From Myoxocephalus aenaeus (taxonomy: Eukaryota; Chordata; Actinopteri; Perciformes; Cottidae): a stretch of 64,000 nt of DNA. Below are positions 1-10,004 of the stretch, piece after piece. The notes under the pieces are model-generated. The model had not been told where the DNA came from. It did not search any database and was given only the letters and a program-made list of their open reading frames with translations. Numbering within the stretch: position 1 is the first letter of the stretch; each line of letters opens with the position of its first letter. The position numbers and the translations under genes were made by a program. Where the stretch lies: NCBI GenBank assembly GCA_038501785.1, contig JBAMJR010000194.1, positions 1,248,001-1,312,000 on the forward strand, in the 5' to 3' direction.

Positions 1-445
1 AAATCAAATAAAGGCATATTTACATTTTTACGAATGAATAGATGGCTTGATGAAAACTAACGCTATGTTATCCTCGTTGACTTAAAAAGTCAGGTAAAGT
101 GAACCCCGTGGTCAGGTTTATTTTGAAAGGGTCTGACAGCGGAGGCGGAAGTGTTGCTTTAGCTTAGCGTGAATTTTCTTCAGAGGGTCTCAAGATTGTC
201 AACCTCTTCACAGCCGTTCACAGTGAGTAGAAGAGCCACGCAAAGAGAACATAGGGTTTCATGCACATCACGGAGTCAGCTAACGTTTGAACTCTTTAAT
301 ATTTAATATTAAGTTCAGTAGCATCGCTAGCTTCCAGCTAACGTTTGTGTTAGCTGCTGTTGCTAACTCGTAGCTTAAACTTTAGCCGATGCTTTAAACC
401 AGCAGTCAACAGCCATTATCTGTGTTGTGGCTTTCCAGGTAATAA
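1..445 (+). promoter_or_regulatory. 5' flank and leader of PHAX
   Basis: This stretch has no coding signal and is presumed to hold the promoter and 5' UTR. It has no obvious TATA box next to the gene. A pyrimidine-rich run ending in TTTCCAG at 431-437 looks like a splice acceptor just before the start codon, so a non-coding first exon upstream is possible. The 16 bases at 431-446 recur exactly at 2624-2639. Confidence 0.35.
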
Positions 446-1654
446 ATGGCTGGCGGCGAAAATCTAATGGAAGGTGATCTGGAAGATGGGGAGATTTCGG
501 GCTCCGGCTCGGACACCGAGATGGGCACCGCTCGACCCCAGGTTCCTCCAGCTTCTAGCGGCCAGTCCTTCCACGACCGAGCCGCTGCGCAGCGCTCTGC
601 CGCCGCCTACCGCAGCACCGGCAGGACGGTGGAGTCCAGCGACAGCGACCCTGACTCGTCTGACGAGGAGGCGACCGTTTGGCGCCGGAAGCGCCAGAAG
701 GTCACCAACGTCCTCCAGCGGCCTGCCTGCACCACCCGGCCGGAGCCGACCCGCATGCCCGTCTCCAGCGCGCCGGGAGGCCGCAAGGTGAACAACATTT
801 GGGGCTCTGTGGTCCAGGAGCAGTGCCAGGATGCCGTCGCTGCAGAGCTGGGCATATTCGGCATGGAAGGTGAAGTGAGCATGTCCAGCAGAAATGTGGA
901 GACGTATAACTTTGTGCTGGCCCGGAAGATCATGGAGAAGGAGAGGGAGATGGAGAAACGGGCGACTAATGATGGAGAGGTGAACATGCTGGACGCCCAG
1001 CTGGAGGAGTACATGAAGGACCGGGGCTCCGAGGAGAGGGACGCCAAGAGGAAGAGGCCGGCTAAAGAGAGGCTGGGCCCTAGGGCGGAGATGGACATCA
1101 AGGGCCGGTACGAGATCACGGAGGACGACCCCGATGACAAGGTGACGGAGGAGATAGCACACCGGCTGCAGGAGCCCAAAAAGGATCTGATCGAGCGCAT
1201 TGTCACCGTCATCGGAAAGAAAAAAGCCATAGAGCTGCTCGGAGAGACGGCCACGCTGGAGGAAAGCGGCGGCGTGCACACCATGGACGGCAGTAGGCGA
1301 CGGACGCCTGGCGGGGTGTATCTCAACCTGCTGAAGAACACGCCCAGCATCAGCAAGTCCCAGATCCAGAAGATATTCTTCGACGAACAGCAGAAAGAGT
1401 GCAAGAGCAAGAAGGCCGCCCAGAAGAGGAGGCGGTACATGGTGGCCAAGAAGATGAAGCAGGCCATCGGCACGCTGAACCTGCAGGAGCACGACGACGT
1501 CTCCAGGGAGACTTTCGCCAGTGACACTAACGAGGCCCTGGAGTCTCTGGAGGAAGGTGCAGACGACGAAGAGGAGGGTCAGGAGGAAGCTGCTGTGGGC
1601 ATCGAGGAGACGGCAGCGGTGGTCTACAACGCTGCCGACCTGGAGGTCTTTTGA
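446..1654 (+). CDS. phax: PHAX, phosphorylated adaptor for RNA export, intronless copy
   Basis: The 402-residue frame aligns by eye with vertebrate PHAX along its whole length. PHAX is the nuclear adaptor that links the cap-binding complex and U snRNA to the export receptor CRM1/XPO1 with RanGTP; phosphorylation controls it. Seen here: an acidic Ser/Asp-rich N-terminus (residues 8-75), basic NLS-like clusters RRKRQK (80-85) and KRKR (201-204), the conserved block KVNNIWGSVVQEQ (114-126), the RNA-binding domain at about 227-305 with QEPKKDLIERIV and SRRRTPGGVYLNLLKNTPSI, and the conserved tail SRETFASDTNEAL followed by an acidic end. Length matches the family (human about 394). The ATG at 446 lies in ATAAATGG, and the second Met (residue 8) would remove the conserved start. 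No intron interrupts the frame, although mammalian PHAX is known to be split into several exons, so this is either a retrogene or an intron-loss form. The gene identity is near certain; parental status is not known. Confidence 0.95.
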   Translation: MAGGENLMEGDLEDGEISGSGSDTEMGTARPQVPPASSGQSFHDRAAAQRSAAAYRSTGRTVESSDSDPDSSDEEATVWRRKRQKVTNVLQRPACTTRPEPTRMPVSSAPGGRKVNNIWGSVVQEQCQDAVAAELGIFGMEGEVSMSSRNVETYNFVLARKIMEKEREMEKRATNDGEVNMLDAQLEEYMKDRGSEERDAKRKRPAKERLGPRAEMDIKGRYEITEDDPDDKVTEEIAHRLQEPKKDLIERIVTVIGKKKAIELLGETATLEESGGVHTMDGSRRRTPGGVYLNLLKNTPSISKSQIQKIFFDEQQKECKSKKAAQKRRRYMVAKKMKQAIGTLNLQEHDDVSRETFASDTNEALESLEEGADDEEEGQEEAAVGIEETAAVVYNAADLEVF

Positions 1655-2110
1655 GGGATGCCTGCCATTTGAACTCTAGGAGGTTTTGAACATGTTCATT
1701 TAGGATTACAATTACAACACCACACTTAAAGCACCGCATACGTGTGTTCTCCTCTGCATCCAGAATCTCACCGCCGTGTCCTTCTTTTTTTTGTTGTTTC
1801 TTTTTGTTTTTCCTCAGCAATACAAGAACAGTTTACGTTTAAGGAAATATTGGTTTTGTTCAGTGCAGCATGGGTTTGTAGATTGCAGCACGTGTAAACA
1901 GTGATGTGTGATACAAATGTGGTTTGCCTTTAAATTCAATTCTTATTAATCAAATCTTACCTAAGTTGTTGAAGCATATTGAGGTAACAGTGAAGCGCTC
2001 TTGTTAATTTTCAAATATGGTTACTTTTTTGTTTGTTCAACGTCTTCATTAGGATATAACGAGATCTTGATTTCTTAACTCAATTTGTGTGGAACATAAA
2101 TAAATTACTT
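1655..2110 (+). other. PHAX 3' untranslated region with poly(A) signal
   Basis: The sequence after the TGA stop is AT-rich with no other gene signal. A canonical AATAAA lies at 2099-2104, preceded by T-rich tracts, which would give a 3' UTR of roughly 470 nt. No genomic poly(A) tract follows it, so the sequence does not show the usual tail of a young retrocopy. Confidence 0.6.
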
Positions 2111-2370
2111 AAAACTCATTACTCACTGGGTTTGTTCAATGCTGCTCACTGTAGAGTACTTCCAGAAGCATTGTGGTCAGTCCCTGTGAGATGAACGTTT
2201 GCAGCGGTTTGGGCTGATTATCTCTTGGTTGGTTTTCTAAGACATAAAAAGAGCCAGAAGAGCAGAAGTTTGTCCACTAGATGGCAGACTTCTGATGTTT
2301 AGATAAAGTATTGCTCCATACAAGTGGATGAAAGGACACAATACAAAAAGTAGTTTAATCTATATACAGG

Positions 2371-2520
2371 GTTCTTACGGTCATGTAAAACCTGGAAAAG
2401 TCATGGAATTTTTAAATGGTTATTTCCAGGCCTGGAAAAGTCCTCGAAAAAAATAAAATCCCCAAAGTTTTGGAAAAGTCATGGAAATGGGGAAAAGTCA
2501 TGACGTTCATTTACGCTGAG
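2371..2520. repeat. Fragment of a CAGGGTTCTTACGG-type dispersed repeat
   Basis: The block starts with CAGGGTTCTTACGG and carries repeated AAAAGTCATGGAA phrases. These are typical of a common fish hAT-like family whose ends begin CAGGGTTCT. The opposite terminus was not found, so it is called a fragment. The family assignment rests on recognition only. Confidence 0.4.
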
Positions 2521-2640
2521 TTTGAAATAATTAATATGCTTTTAAAAGAAAGACGCTCAAAATATAAGCAGGCATACATACAGGCATCTATATAAATGTT
2601 TATTATTTTAATCAAACTATTGTCTTTCCAGGTAATAAAG

Positions 2641-3054
2641 CACACATTAAAAGAGCAGGCAAAAAGCACCACACCAGATAGATACAGGATGGCTGATGGG
2701 CTTCAGATGCTACTGGAAAATCAGAGGTGTTTAGAAAGTTGTCATTCTTGCGTATGGAAGCATCTTTCAGGTTAAAGTAGTAGTAGTAGTCTATGAATAT
2801 GAGATATGAGTTTACAGATAATTAAAATCGATCCTTGTCATTGTGGAGGTCGGTTTATGGCTTTTGGCCGGTTACACCTACAGTCTATGTTCATATCTCT
2901 GGGTTACACACATTCTGAGAATAAGGAAGCTCTCAGCACAGAGTATAGTCGCCTCTGTTCATGCTCGGAGCTCGTGCTACGACGCCAAGCGCAAGTTTAA
3001 ACAAAGCTTAATCCAGTCCAGCAAAAGGAGAAGCACTCACTCATTATCACAACT
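2641..3054 (+). repeat. Dispersed repeat R, copy 1
   Basis: About 414 bp match, in inverted orientation, the segment at 13435-13843, with only a few differences including an ACAA-type insertion near 3000. The match begins at CACACATTAAAAGAGCAGG and ends at TTATCACAACT. No terminal inverted repeat, tRNA-like promoter or target duplication is evident. Short open frames inside it are conserved only because the DNA is. Its family is not recognised. Confidence 0.85.
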
Positions 3055-3482
3055 AAAACTGTACAGTTGTGCTGTTTCTAAACACAGATCAGAGCCTCTA
3101 TGAGGAGACCAGAGTAAAGGTTTACCTTTCTACCAGTAGATGGCAGTATAGGTGTATGTAAACCATACATTTAGTTACATTTACCTGTGTCTTTGTTAAT
3201 GAACTAGGTTATTGATACAGATGTATTTAATGCTATTTAAACAGGTTAGAGAGTGCCGCCACCGCAATCGAGAACCTGACTTCTGGTTAAACGACGTGCA
3301 GTCGTGATGACTTTGGCAGAGTGGCGACCAGCACCGCCGTCAGCACCAGCACCACCAGCAGTACACGACTGGACACTGGGTACCAAAGATATCTGGACAC
3401 CGGGTGCCGAAGATAGTATTAGTACTATTTATTGAACCCCCCACTCCCTGTGGATGTATGAATACATGCGTAATTGCCCACT

Positions 3483-3521
<39 letters not shown>

Positions 3522-4480
3522 CTTTTGTCTTTTCGTAATCCGAGCGCTCGGTCTGGGCAAAGGGGTCTTGCCAACAACTCAATCGCGAACACATCCGTCA
3601 AAACATATTTTTGAAAGTACAGCCAACTATCTTGCAAACGATATAACCTCTGGACCTACGAGTCTTGAGCCACCATGGCCTCGAGAACTTTCATCAGGGA
3701 GTCCTGAGCCACCTCGGGATCCAGAAGCCTCATCCTGGTGGCCAACTCGGGTTCGAGAAGCTTCGTGCTGTAGCCCACTCGATCTTGAGCCCACTGTCCA
3801 CCCAATGCACATCAGAGTCTGACATATTTTTGAAAGTAGACCCAAAATATATTTTTTAAAGTAGAGTCAAAATATATTTCTGAAAGTGGTGGTGGTAAAC
3901 GATGAGCCCACAGTTTACCCCAATGTCGTCTACAGAAATGGACTATACGTGACCACTGGCATTGATCCGTACTGGGACGCAAACATAAACCGAGGCTCAT
4001 ATATGGTTCTTTTTTTTACTAGTAAGTAGTCGTATGAACCGCATTGAGTTTTATTACTTGTATTATTTTATATCATTTTTTTCAGAATTTAGTTGTGAAT
4101 AAAATGTATATTTTCCAAAAAATCACTTTTATAACATATTTTGATCATAACTATTAATGTCCAGCATGATCTAAGCTAGATTTCCCCAAAAAATATTTTG
4201 AAGCGGCCGCCGACTTTTACAAACTCCATGGTTCAGGCCCTTACCAACATCCCACATACTAATAGGACACCTTTTTGGAAAGATTAGGACCTAAATAATC
4301 CGGATCCGAAATCACTGCAAAACCAAGCTTTGACATATTGGGAAGGTGTTTTAGTTAAAAGAACGTGTCGTTCGGTTAAACAATAGAAAAGTTACTTGTT
4401 TTATGACAATACATTGTCTCACTAGAGGCTGCTGGGTATTAAAATTTGCATAAGCCTTCCCTCTTGCTGTGTGACGTGTT
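3055..4480. other. Non-coding stretch with a TG microsatellite and degenerate short repeats
   Basis: No supportable gene lies here. Contents are a (TG)n microsatellite at 3485-3520, copies of a 20-30 bp phrase around CATATTTTTGAAAGTAGA at about 3603, 3819, 3845 and 3870, and a block at 4130-4310 that resembles 48700-48870 inside a hAT element (shared GAAAGATTA.GACCTAAAT). This is probably old transposon debris. Confidence 0.5.
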
Positions 4481-4677
4481 CCTAGAAATGTGGGGGGTAC
4501 ACGTAAGTCACAGGAAGCGGATATGTGAGACAGAGAAGAAAAAAAGAAACATGTGATTTTACAGATACTAATATGGAGTTCGTAAGGACTTTGATTGCTT
4601 TGTTAGACTCCCACAAGCCCGTACGGTTACTGAGATGTGTTTGTTAGGGAAATCCGACTTTGTAAAGGGTATTTATC

Positions 4678-4745
4678 ATGGATTTGGTGAAACCTTACGG
4701 CCGTCGCGGCAAGCTGACGGAGCAGCTGTATAGTCGGAGGAGTTT
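4678..4745 (+). other. Possible short coding exon before a GTAAGT donor
   Basis: An ATG at 4678 opens a basic peptide (MDLVKPYGRRGKLTEQLYSR) that runs into a strong donor-like TTACGTAAGTA near 4745. A further short open stretch lies at about 4950-5173. It could be the first exon of a transposon gene or chance. No family is recognised and no matching acceptor could be fixed. Confidence 0.2.
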
Positions 4746-5214
4746 ACGTAAGTACTTACACTTAACGGTTACTTTAATTATATTTTACACCATATGTATC
4801 TTCTCACAAGAGTTGCGGAACTGTAGAACTTCAAATGAAGTTAAACAACAATGTGGTTCCGGAGATAATTAAGGAAACGTTCAAACAATTCTTTTTTTTT
4901 TAACTGTCCGATAATAGGCGCAGCGGCGCTGCTTTGCCTTGTCGTGCTAAAGAGGTTAAACATATCAAATGGATGGACGCCATGAACGGAGGCAAGAATA
5001 TACCAGCCCGTGACGATTCTCTGTTCGCCTTTGAAGTCCAACTGATGCCGCTTCTTCAGAAAGACGGCGACGACAAGAAAGCGCCGAGTGTCGGATGCAA
5101 TGACGGTCCCGCAGGCTCGGGCTCGGAATCCAAACATCGTCGTTCGCCTGGTTGGTCGAGCTGGGCACCATGAAGTACACCGGGCTAGGAGACGCTCTCA
5201 CCGATGACGAGTAT

Positions 5215-5228
5215 CCCCTAATTAGGGG
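5215..5228. repeat. 14-bp perfect palindrome CCCCTAATTAGGGG
   Basis: A perfect 14-bp palindrome lies about 70 bp outside the Gypsy LTR. It may be a protein-binding site or a coincidence; nothing else supports a function. Confidence 0.5.
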
Positions 5229-5298
5229 ACCCTAGAGTTGATGTGGTTTTAAGAGCAGTTTGTTCTTATGTGTATTTAAAAACACGACAGACTATCCC

Positions 5299-5532
5299 TG
5301 TCGAAATGAGTGAGGAGTCCTTACTTTAAATCCAAGCCGGTTGTTTATTTCGTAAACTTGTAGAAAACATATGAACCTGAATACAACCGAGTATATCAGA
5401 CTAACATTTTAACTTGACGGGAGGTGCGCGCACTGAACCCGAACCCCACTGCGCATGTGCACTTTTCCGAGTACGGTGTCCCGTAGCGTGCATACAGAGC
5501 GCGAACATAATCATTCACCAGAATGATCTACA
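5299..5532 (-). mobile_element. 3' LTR of the Ty3/Gypsy element
   Basis: On the minus strand the LTR begins TGTAGATCATTC directly after a polypurine tract (TAAAGAAAGGGGA, 5533-5545) and ends in CGACA, giving TGT...ACA boundaries and 234 bp. An AATAAA lies inside it on the minus strand at about 5345-5350. It sits downstream of the integrase frame, as expected for a 3' LTR. The 5' LTR is not in the window. Confidence 0.7.
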
Positions 5533-5844
5533 TCCCCTTTCTTTAGTTCGTGCCTTCCATAAAGAACAAATGGAAGGCTGGGCATTAACTAACCAAATAA
5601 TAACATAGCTGTTGTTTTTAACTTTGCGACATTGTTATATAGAATAGAATTTAGTAACAGTTTCAAACAACCATCTTTAAATATACTTGAACGGTAATTA
5701 ACCAACTTATACATTCATATTGCAAGACATTCCAACATTCATCGCACTTCAACTAGACATTCAACGTCCCATAGAGTACAGTGCGGATTCAGCTCTTTTT
5801 TATTTTTATTTTTTTAAGGTCCTCAGCTTATAATAACTCAATGT

Positions 5845-8178
5845 TCATTGTTCATACTTTGGGTTTGGCCTGCAAATGCGACCTGAGCGCGTCACATATA
5901 GTGAGTTACCCAGTGTGACCTCTGTAGGAGAGTGAGCTGCAGGCCTCCGCTGCTCACTGGTGGATCGCTGAGGTGTTGCCGGAGTCAGTTGAGATGTCTG
6001 CGGCGTGGAGGGGAGACTGTCCGGTACAGCTGGGTCGGCATATTGACGATCGAGGTCTGCAGGGTCGACCTGTCCCGGTGGTGGCTCAGCGACAGGAAGG
6101 ATATGGCGGCGATTTCTCCTGTAGGTCCCTCCAGCGGACTCGATGATGTAGGAGCGTGGTTCCTTGCACCGCCCTTTCACAGTGCCCAGACGGTCGTGTC
6201 CCTTGGTAGTCCGCATCCTGACGACTTGTCCCTCTGCGAGTGGCTGTAGTGGGCGGCTTGACGCATCATAATATCGCTTTTGGGTGAGTCTTTTATTCTG
6301 GAGTTGGGCAGTAACCTGCTTTGTGATTTTTGGGGCTGGCTCTAACAGTCTGGTGCTGACAGGAAGAGCTGAGCGCGTCTGTCGTGACATCAGACGTTCT
6401 GCGGGTGAGCCCAATGCTTGGTCGCGGGGAATATTTCTGATGTTCAGCAGATTGAGGAAGACGTCGGTCCCGTCTCTGTGAGATTTCTCCATCAATTGTT
6501 TGGCACTGCGGACCGCCCTTTCTGCCAATCCGTTCGACTGTGGATACTCCGGGCTGCTGGTGACATGGATAAAGTCCCACTGTATGGCAAAATCTTTGAA
6601 ACGTTGGCTTGTGTACTGCCTTGCATTGTCTGTGATGAGGGTGTGAGGCGCACCGTGAACCGAAAAGTGTCTTTTCAGCTTTGTGACCACAGCTGCTGAA
6701 GTTGCGTCACGGAGGAGGTCCATTTCATACCATCCTGAGTAAGAGTCTACCAGCACCTGGTATTGTTGTCCGTGCCACTCGAACATATCAGTAGCCACTG
6801 TGGACCATGGCAAGACTGGAACCGGATGAAGTTGTAGAGGTTCCTTTTGCTGGTGTGGTCTGGTGCTATTGCAGACGGAGCACGACAGCAGCTCCTCCGC
6901 AATGTCATTGTTCATTGTCGGCCAAAAGACTGTGGTCCTGGCTCTGCGCTTGGTCGACTCTAAACCTGGGTGACCCCTGTGTATGATGTTAATGTATTCT
7001 CGGTGTAGAGAACTTGGAATCACGGTTCTGTGGCCCTTAATAACTATCCCATCCTCCACTACCAACTCGTGTCTGTGAGGGAAGAATGGACGAATGGAAG
7101 GGTGGACGCTGCGTTCTTTGCCAGGCCAACCGCGGTGGATGACTGTGCTGAGAGTCTGTAGCATTTGATCCTGTGCCGTGTGGGTCCGGAGCTCCTCCAG
7201 TCTGTTAGTCGAGATGTAGCTAACAGACATCACCTCAAACGTGTCGTCTGCAGCTGGACTTTGTGAGATGGTTTTGTTTGGAGCTCGTGATAGGGTATCA
7301 GCTAGGTACATGTGCTTACCCTTCTTGTAAACCAGTGTGATGTCATAGGCTTGTAACTGTAGTAACATCCTTTGCAGTCGGGCAGGAGCAGTGTGGATGG
7401 GCTTCTTCAGGATCGTGACAAGGGGTTGGTGGTCAGTTTCAACGACCGTGGGCTTCCCATACACGTAATCCTTGAATTTGATGCATGCAAACACCACTGC
7501 CAAAAGCTCCTTTTCGATTTGAGCATATCGTGTTTCTGTGTCCGTGAGCGTGCGAGACGCGTAGGCAACTGGCCTCCCATCCTGTAGACATGCAGCACCA
7601 AGTCCGTAACATGACGCATCACAGGTCAGTGTGACCGTTTTTTTTACGTCGTAGTAGGATAGAATCGGTGAACTGGATAAACATGACTTGAGACGATCGA
7701 ACGCCTGCTGATGCTGTGTAAACCAACACCACGCAGCGTCTTTGTGTGTGAGCTGTCTCAGAGGTGCTGCAATATCGCTGATAAACTTCCCAAGGTAATT
7801 CACCATGCCAAGGAATCGCTGCATGGCTAGGACGTCCTGTGGGACTGGCATGTTTGTGATCGCCACTTTTTTTGCGGGGTCGGCCTTGAGGCCCTCCTTT
7901 GTGAATATGTGACCCACATAACAGACCTGTTCCAGGCGGAACTTGCACTTGAGAGGGTTTAGTTTAAGGTTTATCTCTCGTGCCCGGTCGAGCACTTTTT
8001 TTAGGTTGGCATCGTGTTCTGCGGTATCACAGCCTCCTATGATGATGTCATCGACTATGATAGCACACGGATATCCTGCAAACAGCTGTTCCATTGAGCG
8101 CTGGAACACCTCGCTTGCTGAGCTTATGCCGAATGGCATGCGGAGGAATCTGTAGCGCCCGAAAGGCTCGTACTGCTC
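5845..8178 (-). CDS. Ty3/Gypsy pol, 5'-truncated: RT (part), RNase H, integrase
   Basis: From the first Met (8139) the frame gives 764 residues with no stop; the open frame continues 13 codons upstream with the RT phrase PFGRYRFLRMPFG before a TGA. Visible parts, in order: RT palm with catalytic IVDDI (residues 28-32); RNase H with TCDAS (D174), the RYAQIEKELLAVVF helix (E211 region) and TDH (D236); integrase zinc-binding HHCC (H379/H387 and C420/C423); and the integrase core D451, D504, E540 with D,D(35)E spacing. Gag, protease and the front half of RT are missing, so the copy cannot be autonomous. It was probably truncated or joined to other DNA near 8160-8180. The intact remainder suggests a fairly recent insertion. 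It encodes transposition machinery, not a host function. Confidence 0.92.
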   Translation of the reverse strand, partial: EQYEPFGRYRFLRMPFGISSASEVFQRSMEQLFAGYPCAIIVDDIIIGGCDTAEHDANLKKVLDRAREINLKLNPLKCKFRLEQVCYVGHIFTKEGLKADPAKKVAITNMPVPQDVLAMQRFLGMVNYLGKFISDIAAPLRQLTHKDAAWCWFTQHQQAFDRLKSCLSSSPILSYYDVKKTVTLTCDASCYGLGAACLQDGRPVAYASRTLTDTETRYAQIEKELLAVVFACIKFKDYVYGKPTVVETDHQPLVTILKKPIHTAPARLQRMLLQLQAYDITLVYKKGKHMYLADTLSRAPNKTISQSPAADDTFEVMSVSYISTNRLEELRTHTAQDQMLQTLSTVIHRGWPGKERSVHPSIRPFFPHRHELVVEDGIVIKGHRTVIPSSLHREYINIIHRGHPGLESTKRRARTTVFWPTMNNDIAEELLSCSVCNSTRPHQQKEPLQLHPVPVLPWSTVATDMFEWHGQQYQVLVDSYSGWYEMDLLRDATSAAVVTKLKRHFSVHGAPHTLITDNARQYTSQRFKDFAIQWDFIHVTSSPEYPQSNGLAERAVRSAKQLMEKSHRDGTDVFLNLLNIRNIPRDQALGSPAERLMSRQTRSALPVSTRLLEPAPKITKQVTAQLQNKRLTQKRYYDASSRPLQPLAEGQVVRMRTTKGHDRLGTVKGRCKEPRSYIIESAGGTYRRNRRHILPVAEPPPGQVDPADLDRQYADPAVPDSLPSTPQTSQLTPATPQRSTSEQRRPAAHSPTEVTLGNSLYVTRSGRICRPNPKYEQ

Positions 8179-8326
8179 TCAGCCTCTCCGGCGCTAGCCT
8201 CTCCAACGGAGAACCAAGCGGGGTGAGACTCGCTGCGGCACCAGTAGCAGCTGCTGCCGCCAGCTGCACTATTTGAGCTCAAGTAAACAACACTAATAAT
8301 TCAGAACAAAAATAAAAAGGGTTGTC

Positions 8327-8949
8327 AGCATTAGCTGCAGCAGCTAGCTTCCCGGGTAGCGGGACCAGCCCCGGCTCTTCGCCCGACGCAGGCAGCAGCA
8401 ACAGCAACAAAACAGTAACACAAACAACAGTTCACTCACCACATGCTGTTCACTTAAAGACAAAGTCCACCCTCCTCTCTTTGTTAAACAGTTCAATGAC
8501 GGTAAATTTCCACTCGACAGTGGCAGTCAATATTAGGATCGTCACAGCCAAACATACCTGTAACCCTCCATGCGAAAGGCGTCATCAGTAAATCCACCAG
8601 CAAGTCTGTTTCTCCTCCTCCTTCAGCCATTGAGTGTTAAAAAAAAACTCTCTGTGTACTTTAATCTGCAAAGACTAGCTAGAAGCCGCTCTGCTTCCAT
8701 AGAGACATAGAGTTGAAATCTGATTGGATGAAAGCTCTCCTTAAAAAAGCTTCAGGCGCTGCAGGCTGGAAGCAGAGCAACAGAGGAAGACAGGATCTGT
8801 GCAATGAGAAAATAAGCTAATCGGGAAAAAATATTATAATACATGTAGTGTATTTGTGAAAAACAATTACATTATAATATAGCTATAACTTTGTGATTCT
8901 GTTTAGGCCAGCAGAGAAGGCTTAGCAGGCCCTGACGGCCCACCACTGG
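8327..8949. mobile_element. Probable hAT copy related to the element at 41895-44195
   Basis: The right 250 bp (about 8700-8949) is the inverted counterpart of 41895-42140, and it ends in GGCCCACCACTG, the complement of a CAGTGGTGGGCC terminus. An exact 8-mer, GGGTTGTC, lies at 8319-8326 and again at 8950-8957, as expected of a hAT target duplication. The left end does not resemble the expected partner terminus, so the left boundary may be rearranged. The interior is GC-rich with a phrase (GGTAGCGGGACCAG) shared with the MITE at 16481. Confidence 0.6.
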
Positions 8950-8957
8950 GGTTGTCA

Positions 8958-9780
8958 TGTATCCATATACTGCAGGTATATCCCCGTTCTTTAGTCAAAA
9001 ATGTGCATTGATGAAATGTACCAATCACTAATGTAGGTTTTGGTCCAATTCCAGTCACTTATCAGCTGCGTTAAACATCCTGTGGTTCTGGTTTAAGAAA
9101 CATGCTTTTCTAGATGAGGGAATGGCAGGTTTGCACAGTGTTGCTTATTGTCTCCATCTTTTTGGATGTATTTGTTCTTGCATTTTCCAGACTTGACAAG
9201 TGGGTGGCAGCAAAGGTCTGATGATGGTGGTGGCAGCGTGGTCGTAACAATACATGGCTGTGGTGTGCTTTGATAAAACAAGGAGTCAAGTATGGATGTT
9301 CTTGTCCTTGATGGCCTTCTGAAACGTGTCTGTGTTCAGTTTTTCTTTGAGAGGTCTGAACACAAAACACAAAGTGGCCCATCAGCCATCTTTATATCAG
9401 GACGAATTATTCATTAAAGTTTTGTTTAGTGGCCTTTATTTTCTAATAATTTCATGACACTTTCCTGGCATGTAATTTAGCACAAATTATAAGGGAAATA
9501 AAGACCAAGTTCTAAAAGGGTTATTTTAGTTAAATATGCTGAGTTTATGAGCAATTGTGGAATTTCCGTGTGCATGGACGAAAAGACTTAAAAGAAGTTA
9601 TGGTAGCTTAGCAACACGGTTCTTACCATCAAACGTTCTCGGAAATGTACGGACCTTTGAAATAAAGAGTTTCTGAATACAAAATAATGAAGAAAAAAAG
9701 AGATACGAGACTGGCAGCATTTCCATGGCCGTGAGCTAACCAGTGCCAAGTTGGGCCGGCCCGTCTCAACAAAGAACGAC
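8958..9780. other. Non-coding stretch, nothing identified
   Basis: I see no gene, tandem array or recognisable transposon terminus here. Open frames on both strands are short and unlike known proteins. Confidence 0.5.
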
Positions 9781-9788
9781 ATTCGGCG

Positions 9789-9847
9789 ATGTCGATGAAG
9801 CTCGGAGAACAACTCAAAGAGGAGAGCGACATCGTTCTCTGCTCAGG
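9789..9847 (+). other. Possible first coding exon ending in CAG|GTAGGC
   Basis: The ATG at 9789 opens MSMKLGEQLKEESDIVLCS and runs straight into a good donor, CTCAGGTAGGCG, at about 9846. A hAT-like terminus lies 150 bp downstream, so this may be the first exon of a transposon gene. No downstream exon could be recognised. Confidence 0.25.
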
Positions 9848-9954
9848 TAGGCGTTACTCCACTCTACTTTACAGAGACGATTGTTGTGGTATATGTGCGG
9901 CTAGCCCTTTTATATCAGGAAAATCAAGAAACAATCATGGTATACATACCTTCA

Positions 9955-10004
9955 GGGCCTTCACGTACCGGTACGCGTACCGTACCCCGATTTGAGAACC
10001 ACTG
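9955..10004. mobile_element. Terminus of a hAT-like element
   Basis: The sequence ends TACCCCGATTTGAGAACCACTG, the complement of a classic CAGTGGTTCTCAAA hAT end. It is preceded by nested GTAC palindromes (CGTACCGGTACG). The following 8 bases (GTTTAGAG) were not found beside a matching left terminus, so the extent is unknown. Confidence 0.5.

Noticed and set aside
464..1527. Long minus-strand frames opposite PHAX
   Set aside because: They are shadows of the GC-rich PHAX coding strand, with Leu/Arg/Ser-rich products and no domain.
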